Notes: a model not told the origin generated them from the sequence alone. A stretch of DNA of 64,000 bases from Flavobacterium album (GCF_003096035.1 NZ_CP029186.1:3020001-3084000), one strand, 5' to 3'; shown: positions 7,933 through 18,223, numbered from the stretch's first letter. A program made the numbers and translations.

Positions 7933-10011
7933 TTATAATTGTTCGTAAATAACTTCGAGCTTGTTTCTGTAATAATTGTACGTTTCCAGTTGGGCGCGGA
8001 ACGGTTTTTCGTCCGGCTTTTTCCTGTATTTGTTTTCGAGCGTCTCGCTGTGCAGGCGCGCCTTTACATTGGCCTTCCACCCTATTTCGAATACCTCCAG
8101 CATTTCCTGCTTTATATCCGCATCATAAATTGGGCAGGTTACCTCCACCCTCGCGTCAAGGTTGCGTGTCATAAAATCGGCCGAAGATATGTAAACTTCA
8201 TGATCGCCGCAATTGGCAAAAATATAAACCCTGGAGTGCTCCAGGTAATTATCTACAATGCTGATGGCCTCGATATTCTCACTCATGCCTTCAACGCCGG
8301 GTATGAGGCAGCAAATGCCACGAATGATAAGCTGTATCTTCACGCCTTCCCTGCTCGCCTCGTAAAGCTTGTCGATCATCCTGTAATCGGTAAGGCTATT
8401 CATTTTCAGCTTTATATAAGCCTCCTTGCCGCCTATGGCATTGAGTATTTCCCTATCGATAAGCTTGTAAAACTTGCTTCTTGTATAGTGCGGCGAAACG
8501 AACAGGTGCCTGTAACGGTGCACCCTATAATTGACATCGAAAAACTCGAATACCTTGCTCACCTCTTTCATGATCTGCGGGTGGCTGGTAAATAATGTCA
8601 CATCGGTATATACTTTTGCCGTCGATTCATTGAAATTCCCCGTTGAGATAATGCCGTAGCGTTTTATTTTCCCTTCTTCAACACGTTCCACAACACATAT
8701 TTTGCTGTGCACTTTCAATCCTTTTACCCCAAATATCAGGTTGATGCCTTCTGTCTGCATCTGTTCGGCATACGAGATATTGCTGGCTTCGTCAAAACGG
8801 GCCTGCAGCTCTATTTGTACCGTAACTTTTTTTCCGTTCTTGGCTGCATTTATAAGCGAGCTCACAATTTGTGAATTCCTGGCAAGCCTGTAGAGCGTAA
8901 TTTTTATAGTGACCACTTTCGGGTCGAGCGCTGCTTCGCGCAAAAATTTAATCACATAAGCATACGACTGGTACGGTGCGTTCAAAAGATAATCCTTGTG
9001 CTTCAGCTTTTGTATGATGCTCCCCTCCAGACTTAATCCTGTAATGGGAAGCGGCACATTTTGCTGGTATAAAAGGTCCTGCCTGCCAAGGCTGGGGAAA
9101 TCCATATAGTCCCTTCGGTTATGGTAACGCCCTCCCGGAATAATACTGTCGGAAGAGTCGATCTCCATGTGCGTCAGGAAAAATTCGAGCGTATCACTGC
9201 CTATCGCCTGGTCGTATACAAAACGCACCGGTTCGCCTATGCGGCGATCCTTCACGCTCGTTGAGATCTTTTCCATAAGGCTTTTGCTCTGGTCGCTGTC
9301 TATCTCCAGCTGGGCATCGCGCGTAATCTTGATCATGTGGGCACAGATGCTTTCGTATTCAAAAATATTAAAGATACTCTCCAGGTTGAGCCTTATAACA
9401 TCGTCAAGCATAATGATATACTTTTTCTCGCTGTTGGATGGCAGCTGTACGAAGCGGTTTATGGTTTTAGGTATTTCTACAACCGCAAAACGCACACCAT
9501 CATCTTTAAGGGCAAGCCTTACAGCCAGATATCCTGAGGTGTCTTTCAGCAAAGGGAATTCATCGAGGTCGTTAAGGATAATGGTAACAAGCTCAGGGCT
9601 TACCTTCTGTATGAAAAAATCTTTGATGAACAATTCCTGCTCCCTGTTGATCTGGGTTTCATTGACCATAAAGATATTCTCCTTTTCGAGCTCTTTTTCG
9701 ATAACACTCAAAATGCGGAGGCTGTCCGATTGCTGCTCAATTACAATCTCGGTAATTTCCTTAAGCAGCTTTTGGGCGGTAATTCCACCGAGAATTTTCT
9801 CACCGGTCTTGCCCTCGAGGCTCAGCCGGCGGATAGCGGCATACCGTACCCTGAAAAATTCGTCGAAGTTGTTTGAAAATATTCCTAAAAACCGAAGCCT
9901 GTCCAAAAGCGGCACTTTCTCATCGCCTGCTTCCTGTAGTACCCTTGCGTTAAATGCCAGCCAGCTTTTTTCCCTGTCAATGTATCTGTTTACCGGTGAA
10001 TGGTGAATCAT
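7933..10011 (-). CDS. ppk1: Polyphosphate kinase 1
   Basis: This 692-residue protein is normal in length for PPK1, which makes long-chain polyphosphate from ATP reversibly through a phosphohistidine. The N-terminal domain begins YIDREKSWLAFNARVLQEA. The central domain has LYRLARNSQIVSSL, the phosphohistidine motif GLKVHSKICVV and YGIISTGNFNESTAKVYTD. The C-terminal domain has a second histidine motif LEHSRVYIFANCGDHEVYISSADFM. All are PLD-like HxxK elements and look intact. Its ATG lies 35 bases inside the upstream histidine-phosphatase gene, which suggests translational coupling. A 279-codon antisense frame is a shadow. Confidence 0.96.
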   Translation of the reverse strand: MIHHSPVNRYIDREKSWLAFNARVLQEAGDEKVPLLDRLRFLGIFSNNFDEFFRVRYAAIRRLSLEGKTGEKILGGITAQKLLKEITEIVIEQQSDSLRILSVIEKELEKENIFMVNETQINREQELFIKDFFIQKVSPELVTIILNDLDEFPLLKDTSGYLAVRLALKDDGVRFAVVEIPKTINRFVQLPSNSEKKYIIMLDDVIRLNLESIFNIFEYESICAHMIKITRDAQLEIDSDQSKSLMEKISTSVKDRRIGEPVRFVYDQAIGSDTLEFFLTHMEIDSSDSIIPGGRYHNRRDYMDFPSLGRQDLLYQQNVPLPITGLSLEGSIIQKLKHKDYLLNAPYQSYAYVIKFLREAALDPKVVTIKITLYRLARNSQIVSSLINAAKNGKKVTVQIELQARFDEASNISYAEQMQTEGINLIFGVKGLKVHSKICVVERVEEGKIKRYGIISTGNFNESTAKVYTDVTLFTSHPQIMKEVSKVFEFFDVNYRVHRYRHLFVSPHYTRSKFYKLIDREILNAIGGKEAYIKLKMNSLTDYRMIDKLYEASREGVKIQLIIRGICCLIPGVEGMSENIEAISIVDNYLEHSRVYIFANCGDHEVYISSADFMTRNLDARVEVTCPIYDADIKQEMLEVFEIGWKANVKARLHSETLENKYRKKPDEKPFRAQLETYNYYRNKLEVIYEQL

Positions 10012-10498
10012 GCTTTTTTAATTCTCTTGGAAATAACGTTTTTTTAATCTTGCCTTTCCGGATCGCCTTCCAGTCATTTTCTTCAAATGACAGCGATACG
10101 AAACCTGCTGTCGGCACGTTGTCCACAGCATGGTTCCCAAAGGTATTAACAAAATTAGTAATAGCGTCGTTATGTCCAAAAAGAATTAGGTTATCAAATT
10201 GGTTATCGCAGGTTTTTATGATATTCGCAAGCTTTTTTTCATCGAACGTATAAAGGTCATCCTTAAAAACGATGGTGTCTATCGGAATAGAAAGGTTCTC
10301 TGCAAAAATATAAGCTGTGTTCTTAGCCCTCTGCGCAGTGCTGCTCCACACAACAAACGATTTTGGCAGGAACTCATCTACTTCCCCAGCCATCAGGTGC
10401 GCATCGGAAATGCCGCGATTAGATAAAGGGCGGTCTTTATCTACCAGTGGAGCATCCCAGCTTGATTTGGCATGTCGGATCAGGATTAAATTTTTCAT
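9977..10498 (-). CDS. SixA-like phosphohistidine phosphatase (histidine phosphatase superfamily)
   Basis: This 173-residue protein starts MKNLILIRHAKSSWD, carrying the RHG-type RHA nucleophile motif. It has SSTAQRAKNTA around the second conserved Arg and LILFGHNDAITNFV with the second catalytic His. Length and motifs match SixA, which removes phosphate from histidines. It overlaps the start of ppk1 by 35 bases in another frame. Because PPK1 works through a phosphohistidine, a role acting on that enzyme or on small phosphate metabolites is possible, but this is inference. Broader phosphatase activity is an alternative. Confidence 0.88.
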   Translation of the reverse strand: MKNLILIRHAKSSWDAPLVDKDRPLSNRGISDAHLMAGEVDEFLPKSFVVWSSTAQRAKNTAYIFAENLSIPIDTIVFKDDLYTFDEKKLANIIKTCDNQFDNLILFGHNDAITNFVNTFGNHAVDNVPTAGFVSLSFEENDWKAIRKGKIKKTLFPRELKKHDSPFTGKQIH

Positions 10499-10597
10499 AC
10501 GCTTCAGGTTTAGGTTGTATGTATCAGAAATTTAAATGTCTAAAAAAATAAGAAGCGGTATTCCCTACGAAATGTTAATTCGGTACTAATATTGCAT

Positions 10598-11242
10598 TTA
10601 TGGCGCCAGCCTGTCGGTTTTCCAGGAAAAGTCCTCCATAAGTTTATACCTTATCCTGTCGTGAAGGCGGTTGGGCCTCCCCTGCCAAAATTCCATTTCT
10701 ACAGGCTTTACAGTATAGCCACCCCAGTTATCAGGACGCGGAATTTCCTTGCCTGAAAATTCCTTTTCCAGCTCTTTTAAATTATTCTCAAGATAGCTCC
10801 GCGACGGGATTACCTCACTCTGCGGCGATACTATTGCGCCAAGCCTGCTGCCTTCCGGGCGGCTCTCGAAATAACCGTCAGAGAGGTTTTCGGCCACTTT
10901 TTCTGCAACACCTTTTATGATTACCTGCCTTTCCATTTCATGCCAGAAGAACGACAGGCATATATGCGGATTTGCGGCGATCGCTTTTCCTTTTTCTGAA
11001 CTGTAATTGGTATAAAAAACAAAACCTTCGTAAGTAAATTGCTTAAGCAGCACCACGCGCGACTTTGGGAAGCCGTCCAGCCCGATAGTAGAAACCGTCA
11101 TGGCATTCACCTCGGCGGCACTGCCAAATTCTTCTACTTCCACAAACCAGTTCCTGAAAAGCGTGACAGGATCTTCCGGGAGGTTATCTTCTATAAGCTG
11201 GCTTTTTTCGTAGGATTTGCGGTAACTGCTTAGGTCGGTCAT
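10598..11242 (-). CDS. pdxH: Pyridoxamine 5'-phosphate oxidase
   Basis: This 214-residue protein has the full PdxH pattern: RKSYEKSQL at the N-terminus, MTVSTIGLDGFPKSRVVLLK, FVFYTNYSSEKGKAIAANP and SFFWHEMERQVIIKG for FMN binding, ESRPEGSRLGAIVSPQSEVI, and the C-terminal EFWQGRPNRLHDRIRY that binds the substrate phosphate. It oxidises pyridoxamine or pyridoxine phosphate to pyridoxal phosphate with FMN and oxygen, the last step of vitamin B6 salvage. It stands alone on its strand. The region upstream of its start is occupied by a long inverted repeat, so its promoter must lie in or beyond that element. Confidence 0.96.
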   Translation of the reverse strand: MTDLSSYRKSYEKSQLIEDNLPEDPVTLFRNWFVEVEEFGSAAEVNAMTVSTIGLDGFPKSRVVLLKQFTYEGFVFYTNYSSEKGKAIAANPHICLSFFWHEMERQVIIKGVAEKVAENLSDGYFESRPEGSRLGAIVSPQSEVIPSRSYLENNLKELEKEFSGKEIPRPDNWGGYTVKPVEMEFWQGRPNRLHDRIRYKLMEDFSWKTDRLAP

Positions 11243-11246
11243 TTTT

Positions 11247-11448
11247 GATTTCAGATTTCAGAATGTAGATTTCAGATTGAGCTTCACTCGAATCCAAATA
11301 GTTATAGATTCGTTTTAACTTTAAAAAATTGGTAAAATTACAATTTGTTTATTGCCTATCTTCAAATTATAATACACAATGCAATATAAGCAATATAATC
11401 GTCATGAGTGAAGTTTAATCTGAAATCTACATTCTGAAATCTGAAATA
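11247..11448. repeat. About 200-bp element bounded by 43-bp inverted repeats (MITE-like)
   Basis: The arms at 11247-11289 and 11406-11448 are inverse complements at about 40 of 43 positions. They are built from the unit GATTTCAGA repeated with ATGTAGATTTCAG. The core between them is AT-rich and non-coding. The element exactly fills the gap between the pdxH start and the rnz stop. No transposase is present, so it is best described as a MITE-like or REP-like element of unknown origin. Confidence 0.75.
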
Positions 11449-12354
11449 TCAAAGTTCAAAAACTTTTCCGTCGTCTGCCAATAGTACATTTTCGAAGATA
11501 GTTTGCGCTTCTTCCCTGAATGGCTCTATAGAGTTGTATCGCGTAGAAAAATGCCCCAGTATCAATTGCTTTACATTGGCCATTTTGGCAATTGTAGCCG
11601 CCTGCTTTGCAGTAGTATGCATGGTCTTTTCGCAAAGGTGGGCTTCTGAATCCAGAAATGTGCTTTCATGATAAACGACATCCACATCCTTTATAAGGGG
11701 CACGATGCTTTCATCGTATATGGTATCCGAACAGAAGGCATAGCTCTTTGGCGCGGGTGGGTCGAATGTCAGTTCACTGTTTGGAATAACCCTACCATCA
11801 TCAAGGGTAATGTCACTGCCGTTTTTTATCTTTTGGTAATATGCAGTGTGGATGCCATGCGCCTGCACAGCGTTGATATCCAGCTTGCGCTCGCCAGGCT
11901 TTTCCCGGAACAGAAAGCCATTGGTATACACCCGATGCTTTAGCGGGATAGTGGAAACGATAACTTTATCATCCTCAAATACCACTTCGGGTTCTTTGGA
12001 TTCCAACTCATGGAAATACAGGTTATAGCCCGTCCACGAATTGGATAGCTTCAATTGCAGTAATGTAATCTCTTTAGTGCCTTTGGGGCCATAAATATGG
12101 AGGTCAGTCTTACGATTTAGCAATGAAAAAGTGGAGACAAGCCCTATCAGCCCATAGTAATGGTCACCGTGCAGGTGCGATATGAATACATGATTTATTT
12201 TAGAGAACCGCAGCTTGTTTTTTCGCAACTGCACCTGCGTACCTTCCCCGCAGTCAATGAGGAACATCCTGTTCTTCATTTCCAGTACCTGCGATGTAGG
12301 GTTGGTTAATGTACGTGGTGTTGCTGCATAACAGCCTAAAATTGTCAAATTCAT
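11449..12354 (-). CDS. rnz: Ribonuclease Z (tRNA 3' endonuclease)
   Basis: This 301-residue metallo-beta-lactamase fold protein has LTILGCYAATPR at the start and FLIDCGEGTQVQLR. The zinc motif FISHLHGDHYYGL is near residue 60, with further ligands in SDTIYDESIVPLIKDVDVVYHEST, HTTAKQAATIAK and LILGHFSTRY. These are the hallmarks of RNase Z, which cuts tRNA precursors after the discriminator base. The length matches the short bacterial form. It lies downstream of the small gene at 12434-12766 on the same strand and probably shares its transcript. Confidence 0.95.
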   Translation of the reverse strand: MNLTILGCYAATPRTLTNPTSQVLEMKNRMFLIDCGEGTQVQLRKNKLRFSKINHVFISHLHGDHYYGLIGLVSTFSLLNRKTDLHIYGPKGTKEITLLQLKLSNSWTGYNLYFHELESKEPEVVFEDDKVIVSTIPLKHRVYTNGFLFREKPGERKLDINAVQAHGIHTAYYQKIKNGSDITLDDGRVIPNSELTFDPPAPKSYAFCSDTIYDESIVPLIKDVDVVYHESTFLDSEAHLCEKTMHTTAKQAATIAKMANVKQLILGHFSTRYNSIEPFREEAQTIFENVLLADDGKVFEL

Positions 12355-12356
12355 TT

Positions 12357-12387
12357 GTTTCAGGTTTCAAGTTTCAGGTTGCGCCTG
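12357..12387. repeat. Dispersed repeat, GTTTCAGGTTTCAAGTTTCA type, copy 1
   Basis: A short run of GTTTCAGGTTTCAAGTTTCA followed by GGTTGC lies between rnz and its upstream gene. A second copy with one change lies at 41380-41410 after trmD. Both are intergenic. No coding or regulatory role is evident. Confidence 0.5.
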
Positions 12388-12433
12388 TTACCCGTAACCA
12401 TCAATAGAAAATAATCAATAAAAAATAATAAAT

Positions 12434-12766
12434 TTAAAAGCCCAGGTCGCGCTCTATCTCCTCCATTTCGATAATGTCATTCGCTTCCAAAGGTGTAGGG
12501 ACCACGACCATTTCTTCAGGCACATCGTTAAAGTCGATATCCTTAGCCACCAGCACAAAGGATTTCTTTGCTTCCCTGTGCTTATTGGACAATGGCAGGA
12601 ATGTCAGGACGGCATCAAGGGTAATGTTTCCGTCCTGACTTATGTCGAGGATGAGATTGTGGTCTTTATAGCTGTTGTATTCAGCAGTCACTTTATCCAG
12701 GAACGATGCTATGTCCCCCTGCGTGTCCTTAATGGTTATGGTGTGCCCTTTTTCTTCTACTTTCAT
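12434..12766 (-). CDS. Small conserved protein upstream of rnz, possible STAS-like fold
   Basis: This encodes 110 residues, soluble, with no signal. The pattern of strands and helices (GHTITIKDTQGDIASFLDKV, NLILDISQDGNITLDAVLTFLPLS, KSFVLVAKDID) resembles a STAS or anti-sigma-antagonist-like fold, but the conserved serine region is not clear. It is followed by an acidic tail. It lies 79 bases upstream of rnz on the same strand. Database entries sometimes call such proteins ribonuclease Z, which I regard as carry-over from the neighbour. Function unknown. Confidence 0.7.
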   Translation of the reverse strand: MKVEEKGHTITIKDTQGDIASFLDKVTAEYNSYKDHNLILDISQDGNITLDAVLTFLPLSNKHREAKKSFVLVAKDIDFNDVPEEMVVVPTPLEANDIIEMEEIERDLGF

Positions 12767-13014
12767 TTTCTTTTAAATACTGAGGTTCTTAGACAGTTAG
12801 ATTTTTAGACTGAAAGCTAAGATACGAAGTTCATTATTATTTCTATTGGACTTTAAAATATTTTATGAGCTTAAAACCGCTGGAGAGACATAGTACTATT
12901 ACTATATCTCATTGAATTTTTATTATGATAGTTCCCAGACGTTGCAATGCAACGTCTCTACATTGTATATATAGTAATTTACGATTGCGACTGAAAACTG
13001 CGACTGTTTACTGT
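12767..13014. repeat. Intergenic region of short repeats between pyrB and the rnz operon
   Basis: This gap holds three repeat types and no gene: TGAGGTTCTTAGACAGTTAG at 12781-12800, related to the CTTAGG repeats; the 21-base near-palindrome centred at 12947, built from AGACGTTGCA and TGCAACGTCT; and the inverted CAGTCGCAGTTTTCAG repeat at 12987-13006. The palindromic unit could act as a weak terminator for pyrB. Confidence 0.6.
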
Positions 13015-13944
13015 TTACTGCTTTATCTTAGAGGCCAGCAGATATATTACCGCCATCCTGACCGCTACGCCGTTTTCTACCTGCTCCAGTATTACCGACT
13101 GCTGGGAATCGGCTACGTCGCTGGTAATCTCTACCCCGCGGTTTATCGGGCCCGGGTGCATGATCACGATCTCTTTATCCAATGAATCGAGAAATTCCTT
13201 ATCGACCCCGTATTGCTGTGCATATTCGCGCGTAGACGGAAAGTAATTCACATCCAGCCTCTCATTCTGCACGCGAAGCATATTGGCAACATCGGCCCAC
13301 TCCATCGCTTTGCGAAGGTTGGGTTCTACAGTTACCCCAAGCGATTCTACATAGCGTGGTATCAGCGTTTTCGGGCCACATACTTTTACTTCGGCACCCT
13401 GCATCTGCAAGGCATATATATTGGATAATGCAACTCTCGAGTGAAGAATATCACCTACAATCACTACTTTTTTACCTTCTACCCCGCCCAGCTTTTCGCG
13501 AATGGTATACGAATCAAGCAATCCCTGTGTTGGGTGTTCGTGCGCCCCATCGCCGGCATTTACAATGCTTGCAGACACATTCCTAGAAAGGAAATGGGCA
13601 GCACCCGGCCTTTCGTGGCGCATCACTACCATATCTACTTTCATAGAGAGAATGTTATTCACGGTATCGATCAGCGTTTCGCCTTTTTTTACCGACGATT
13701 GTGCCGCAGAGAAGCTTATCACATCGGCAGAGAGCCTTTTTTGCGCCAGCTCAAAAGAGAGCTTGGTGCGCGTGCTGTTCTCAAAAAATATATTAGCTAT
13801 GGTAATATCACGCAGTGACGGGACTTTCTTTATGGGGCGGTTGATCACTTCCTTAAACTGGTCGGCAGTTTCAAATATCAGGTCAATATCGCTTTTATTG
13901 ATATATTTTATCCCGAGTAAATGATTAACGCTTAGTTCTTTCAT
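13015..13944 (-). CDS. pyrB: Aspartate carbamoyltransferase catalytic subunit
   Basis: This 309-residue protein has the carbamoyl-phosphate motif FFENSTRTKLSFE near residue 53-65, the loop SAAQSSVKKGETLIDT, the GDGAHEHPTQGLLDSYTI motif near 131-148 and the HPGPINRGVEI motif near the C-terminus. It condenses carbamoyl phosphate with aspartate in pyrimidine synthesis. The length is that of a standard catalytic chain. It follows pyrR by 22 bases on the same strand, forming a pyrR-pyrB pair. No pyrI regulatory chain is nearby, so control is presumably through PyrR or transcription. Confidence 0.97.
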   Translation of the reverse strand: MKELSVNHLLGIKYINKSDIDLIFETADQFKEVINRPIKKVPSLRDITIANIFFENSTRTKLSFELAQKRLSADVISFSAAQSSVKKGETLIDTVNNILSMKVDMVVMRHERPGAAHFLSRNVSASIVNAGDGAHEHPTQGLLDSYTIREKLGGVEGKKVVIVGDILHSRVALSNIYALQMQGAEVKVCGPKTLIPRYVESLGVTVEPNLRKAMEWADVANMLRVQNERLDVNYFPSTREYAQQYGVDKEFLDSLDKEIVIMHPGPINRGVEITSDVADSQQSVILEQVENGVAVRMAVIYLLASKIKQ

Positions 13945-13966
13945 TGTTGTTGTTTGTAGTTAAGCC

Positions 13967-14500
13967 TTAAATTAAAAAAACACCGTCTTCGCCTTCATTC
14001 TCTTTCCAGGACACTTTTACTTTCTCATCGTTAATGGCATCTACCTGGCGGCCGCGATAGTCGGGCTGTATCGGCAGGTGACGGCTAAAACGGCGGTCTA
14101 TCAGTACCATCAGCTCAATTTCCGAAGGGCGGCCAAAGGACTGTATCGCGGTAAGTGCGGCCCGGATGCTGCGCCCGGTGTAAAGCACATCGTCTATAAA
14201 GATCACTTTCTTATTTTCCACCAAAAAATCGATTTCGGTACGGTTGGCTTCCAATGGCTTATCATGCCTGCGGAAATCGTCCCTGAAAAAGGTAATATCG
14301 AGGAATCCCAATTTTATTTCAGGTACGCTGTATTCCTTTTCCAATATTTCCTTAATGCGTGCTGCGAGGAAACGTCCACGAGGCTGTAAACCAATGAGTA
14401 CGGTATCGGAAAAATCGAGGTGTTTTTCAATTAACTGGCAGGCCAAACGGTGGAGGATGATATTGACTTCCGTTGAAGTGAGCAATATTTTCTGGCTCAT
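13967..14500 (-). CDS. pyrR: Bifunctional pyr operon regulator / uracil phosphoribosyltransferase
   Basis: I start this gene at the ATG at 14500 (MSQKILL, 177 residues), the usual PyrR N-terminus. The open frame extends 15 codons further upstream without family-like sequence. The PRPP loop VIFIDDVLYTGRSIRAAL is near residue 92-109 and GLQPRGRFLAARI is near 35. The tail LIDRRFSRHLPIQPDYRGRQ matches PyrR. In Gram-positive bacteria PyrR binds pyr mRNA in response to UMP and also makes UMP from uracil. Here it heads the pyrB transcript. A binding loop in the leader is not obvious, so the regulatory role is inferred. Confidence 0.93.
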   Translation of the reverse strand: MSQKILLTSTEVNIILHRLACQLIEKHLDFSDTVLIGLQPRGRFLAARIKEILEKEYSVPEIKLGFLDITFFRDDFRRHDKPLEANRTEIDFLVENKKVIFIDDVLYTGRSIRAALTAIQSFGRPSEIELMVLIDRRFSRHLPIQPDYRGRQVDAINDEKVKVSWKENEGEDGVFLI

Positions 14501-14665
14501 AATGCGGTGTTGTGTTTGGTTTGTAAAAGTAGGTAAAAATTTCAAAAAATTAAAACCGACACGGCATTTCCAAAAATCCTAATATGAAGCCAATTAGTTC
14601 AATTTTAACAAAAACCTGTTTTTCCATCAGTAACTTTATGTATGTAACCTAAAAAACAAAAAATC

Positions 14666-14833
14666 ATGCAAAACAGGGTAATCAAACTCAGCTTATTTGC
14701 AATGCTGTTATCATTAGTGACAGGCTGCGAAGTAGTGGGCGATATTTTTAAGGCCGGTATGTGGGTCGGTGTTATTGTGGTAATCGCTGTAATAGGGCTT
14801 ATCATCTGGCTTATCAGCCGGTTCAGGAAATAA
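14666..14833 (+). CDS. Short membrane lipoprotein (55 residues) of unknown function
   Basis: A 55-codon gene starts at ATG 14666 and stops at 14831-14833. The product has a lipoprotein signal with LVTGC as lipobox at residues 17-21. A 16-20 residue hydrophobic helix of V, I, A and G follows, ending in WLISRFRK. Such small proteins are common in Bacteroidota and are sometimes mislabelled phosphatidate cytidylyltransferase. The reading frame ends 18 bases before a strong terminator, which supports it as a real gene. Function unknown. Confidence 0.7.
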   Translation: MQNRVIKLSLFAMLLSLVTGCEVVGDIFKAGMWVGVIVVIAVIGLIIWLISRFRK

Positions 14834-14850
14834 TATTTATTATTATGGTA

Positions 14851-14887
14851 AAAGGCCCAAAGATTTTAGAAACCTTTGGGCCTTTTT
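14851..14887. terminator. Bidirectional intrinsic terminator between the short lipoprotein gene and the ABC-F gene
   Basis: AAAGGCCCAAAG and CTTTGGGCCTTT pair perfectly around a loop of about ten bases and are followed by a T run on the plus strand. An A run on the other side gives a T run on the minus strand. It can end both the plus-strand lipoprotein transcript and the minus-strand ABC-F transcript. Confidence 0.85.
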
Positions 14888-14915
14888 ACATTATCAGCAG
14901 ACTTGGAATCGTATA

Positions 14916-16592
<1,677 letters not shown>

Positions 16593-16654
16593 TTACAATG
16601 GATAACGAATTCTTATTTTAACGCCGTTTTAACACTATTAAAGAAGTAATAAAA

Positions 16655-16662
16655 TATTTTTG
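16655..16662 (+). promoter_or_regulatory. -7 promoter element TATTTTTG
   Basis: TATTTTTG fits TAnnTTTG and lies 21 bases before ATG 16684. It overlaps the earlier in-frame start at 16660, which therefore cannot be transcribed from this promoter. This decides the start of the next gene. Confidence 0.5.
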
Positions 16663-16683
16663 TTTTTGCGCAATTATCACCTA

Positions 16684-18069
16684 ATGTCAAACTACTATAA
16701 GGCCGTACTATTATTTGGCATCCTGCTAATGATCACATCTTGTAAAAAAGATGATGATTTTACTGCTTATTTTGGCGGACAGGTGATAAATCCCCGCAAC
16801 AACTATATTGTATTCAGCAAAGATGATAAGGTAATAGACACGCTCAGACTGGATAAGAACAACCGCTTTTTCATAAAATTCGATTCGCTTACACCGGGGC
16901 TTTACAGCTTTAAGAATGAACCTGATTACCAATATGTTTACTTTGAAAAGAATGACAGTATCATGGTCTCCATCGATCCCTCCGATTTTGATGAGTCGAT
17001 AGTGTTCAGCGGCCGCGGGGAAAAGAAAAATAACTTTATGATGGAGTTATTCCTCCTTCATGAAGCCGACAGGAACAAAGCGTATAATGTGTATGACAAG
17101 GAATTCCCGGAATTCGTAAAGTCCATCGATTCAACCTACCAGCTCCGCAAAGCTTTTTACGAAAAGAACAAGGCAGCGATAAATTGGAGCAGCGACTTTG
17201 ATTTTTATGCGTCGTCGCGGGTTAACCTGAACTATTATACTAAGAAGGAGTATTACCCCTATTTGCATTTCAGGAGAACGGGTAAAGAAGTAAAATCAAA
17301 GCTTCCCGGAAACTTTTACGATTTCAGGAAAACCATTAATTATAATGATACCAAACTGCTGCACTATTCGCCCTACCTGCGTTATTTAACGGCTATGCTC
17401 AACAATATGGCCATTACAAAAGACCATAAAAGCGGCAGCCTCGAGGAAGAACTCTATAGAGATAACATAGAAAAGCTGAATATCGCCGACTCGGTATTCT
17501 CTAACCAGGCGGTGAAAAATGTGGTGCTTAACAATATTGCATTCAGCTACCTTCTTGAAGACCAAAATATAACGAACAATAAAAAATTCCTCGACCGTTA
17601 TCTGCAGCTCTCCACTGACGACAGCGGTGACAATGAGATACGAAAGATCGGCAATGCCATACAGCTGCTGAAAGAAGGCCGCAAACTACCTGATGTAAAA
17701 CTGGTTGACGGTAACAACAAGCCGTTTGACATTAATAGTATAAAAAAAGAAACCGTGATCTTTTTCTGGACCGGCTGCGCGAAAGCCCAGGCTGAAATGG
17801 TTTATGAAAAGATAAACAGCCTGAAAAAGACGTATGGTAACGTTGCGTTTATAGCTGTAAATGTAGATGAAGCCACGGAATGGAAAAAAACGGTAACCCA
17901 ATTCAGTTCGCAAAATGTATTGCAGCTCCGTGCGGCTGACTTTAAAGCATTGCGCGAAAAGTGGGTTATCACCAAGATAAACCGCACCATCATCCTCAAC
18001 CCCGACGGCACTATAAAAAATGCCTTTGCCAATCTTATGGATGAAAAATTTGAGGAATCGCTTAAATAG
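16684..18069 (+). CDS. Lipoprotein with C-terminal thioredoxin-like domain lacking the CXXC pair
   Basis: This 461-residue protein has a lipoprotein signal ending MITSC and a middle region of unknown fold. A C-terminal TlpA/thioredoxin-like domain runs from LPDVKLVDGNNKPFDI through VIFFWTGCAKAQAEMVYEKI, VAFIAVNVDE and INRTIILNPDGTI. TlpA-family members in Bacteroidota act in the periplasm on disulfides. Here the active site reads WTGCAKAQ, with one cysteine where CXXC would be, so normal disulfide exchange is unlikely. The start at 16684 follows from the promoter position. No operon partner is seen. Function is unknown beyond the fold. Confidence 0.8.
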   Translation: MSNYYKAVLLFGILLMITSCKKDDDFTAYFGGQVINPRNNYIVFSKDDKVIDTLRLDKNNRFFIKFDSLTPGLYSFKNEPDYQYVYFEKNDSIMVSIDPSDFDESIVFSGRGEKKNNFMMELFLLHEADRNKAYNVYDKEFPEFVKSIDSTYQLRKAFYEKNKAAINWSSDFDFYASSRVNLNYYTKKEYYPYLHFRRTGKEVKSKLPGNFYDFRKTINYNDTKLLHYSPYLRYLTAMLNNMAITKDHKSGSLEEELYRDNIEKLNIADSVFSNQAVKNVVLNNIAFSYLLEDQNITNNKKFLDRYLQLSTDDSGDNEIRKIGNAIQLLKEGRKLPDVKLVDGNNKPFDINSIKKETVIFFWTGCAKAQAEMVYEKINSLKKTYGNVAFIAVNVDEATEWKKTVTQFSSQNVLQLRAADFKALREKWVITKINRTIILNPDGTIKNAFANLMDEKFEESLK

Positions 18070-18168
18070 ATTTAGCCACGAATTTCACAAATTGCACCAA
18101 TTTTTCTTTCTGACTTTAAAATATACCTCTTTGGAGCATATTACGAAATAATTGCATAAAACAAATAA

Positions 18169-18223
18169 GCCACGAATTACACCGATTACCAAGTGATTTG
18201 GTGAAATTAGTGTAATTCGTGGC
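18169..18223. repeat. Hairpin repeat with 14-bp perfect stem (GCCACGAATTACAC)
   Basis: GCCACGAATTACAC at 18169-18182 pairs with its inverse at 18210-18223. An inner ACCAA/TTGGT pair sits around a four-base loop. A partial direct copy, AGCCACGAATTTCACAAATT, lies at 18073-18092. It lies between two convergent genes and may serve as a terminator for guaB, but it looks like a member of a dispersed repeat family. Confidence 0.7.

Noticed and set aside
9167..10006. 279-codon antisense frame to ppk1
   Set aside because: Shadow of a well-conserved gene; composition is serine- and leucine-rich as expected for antisense.
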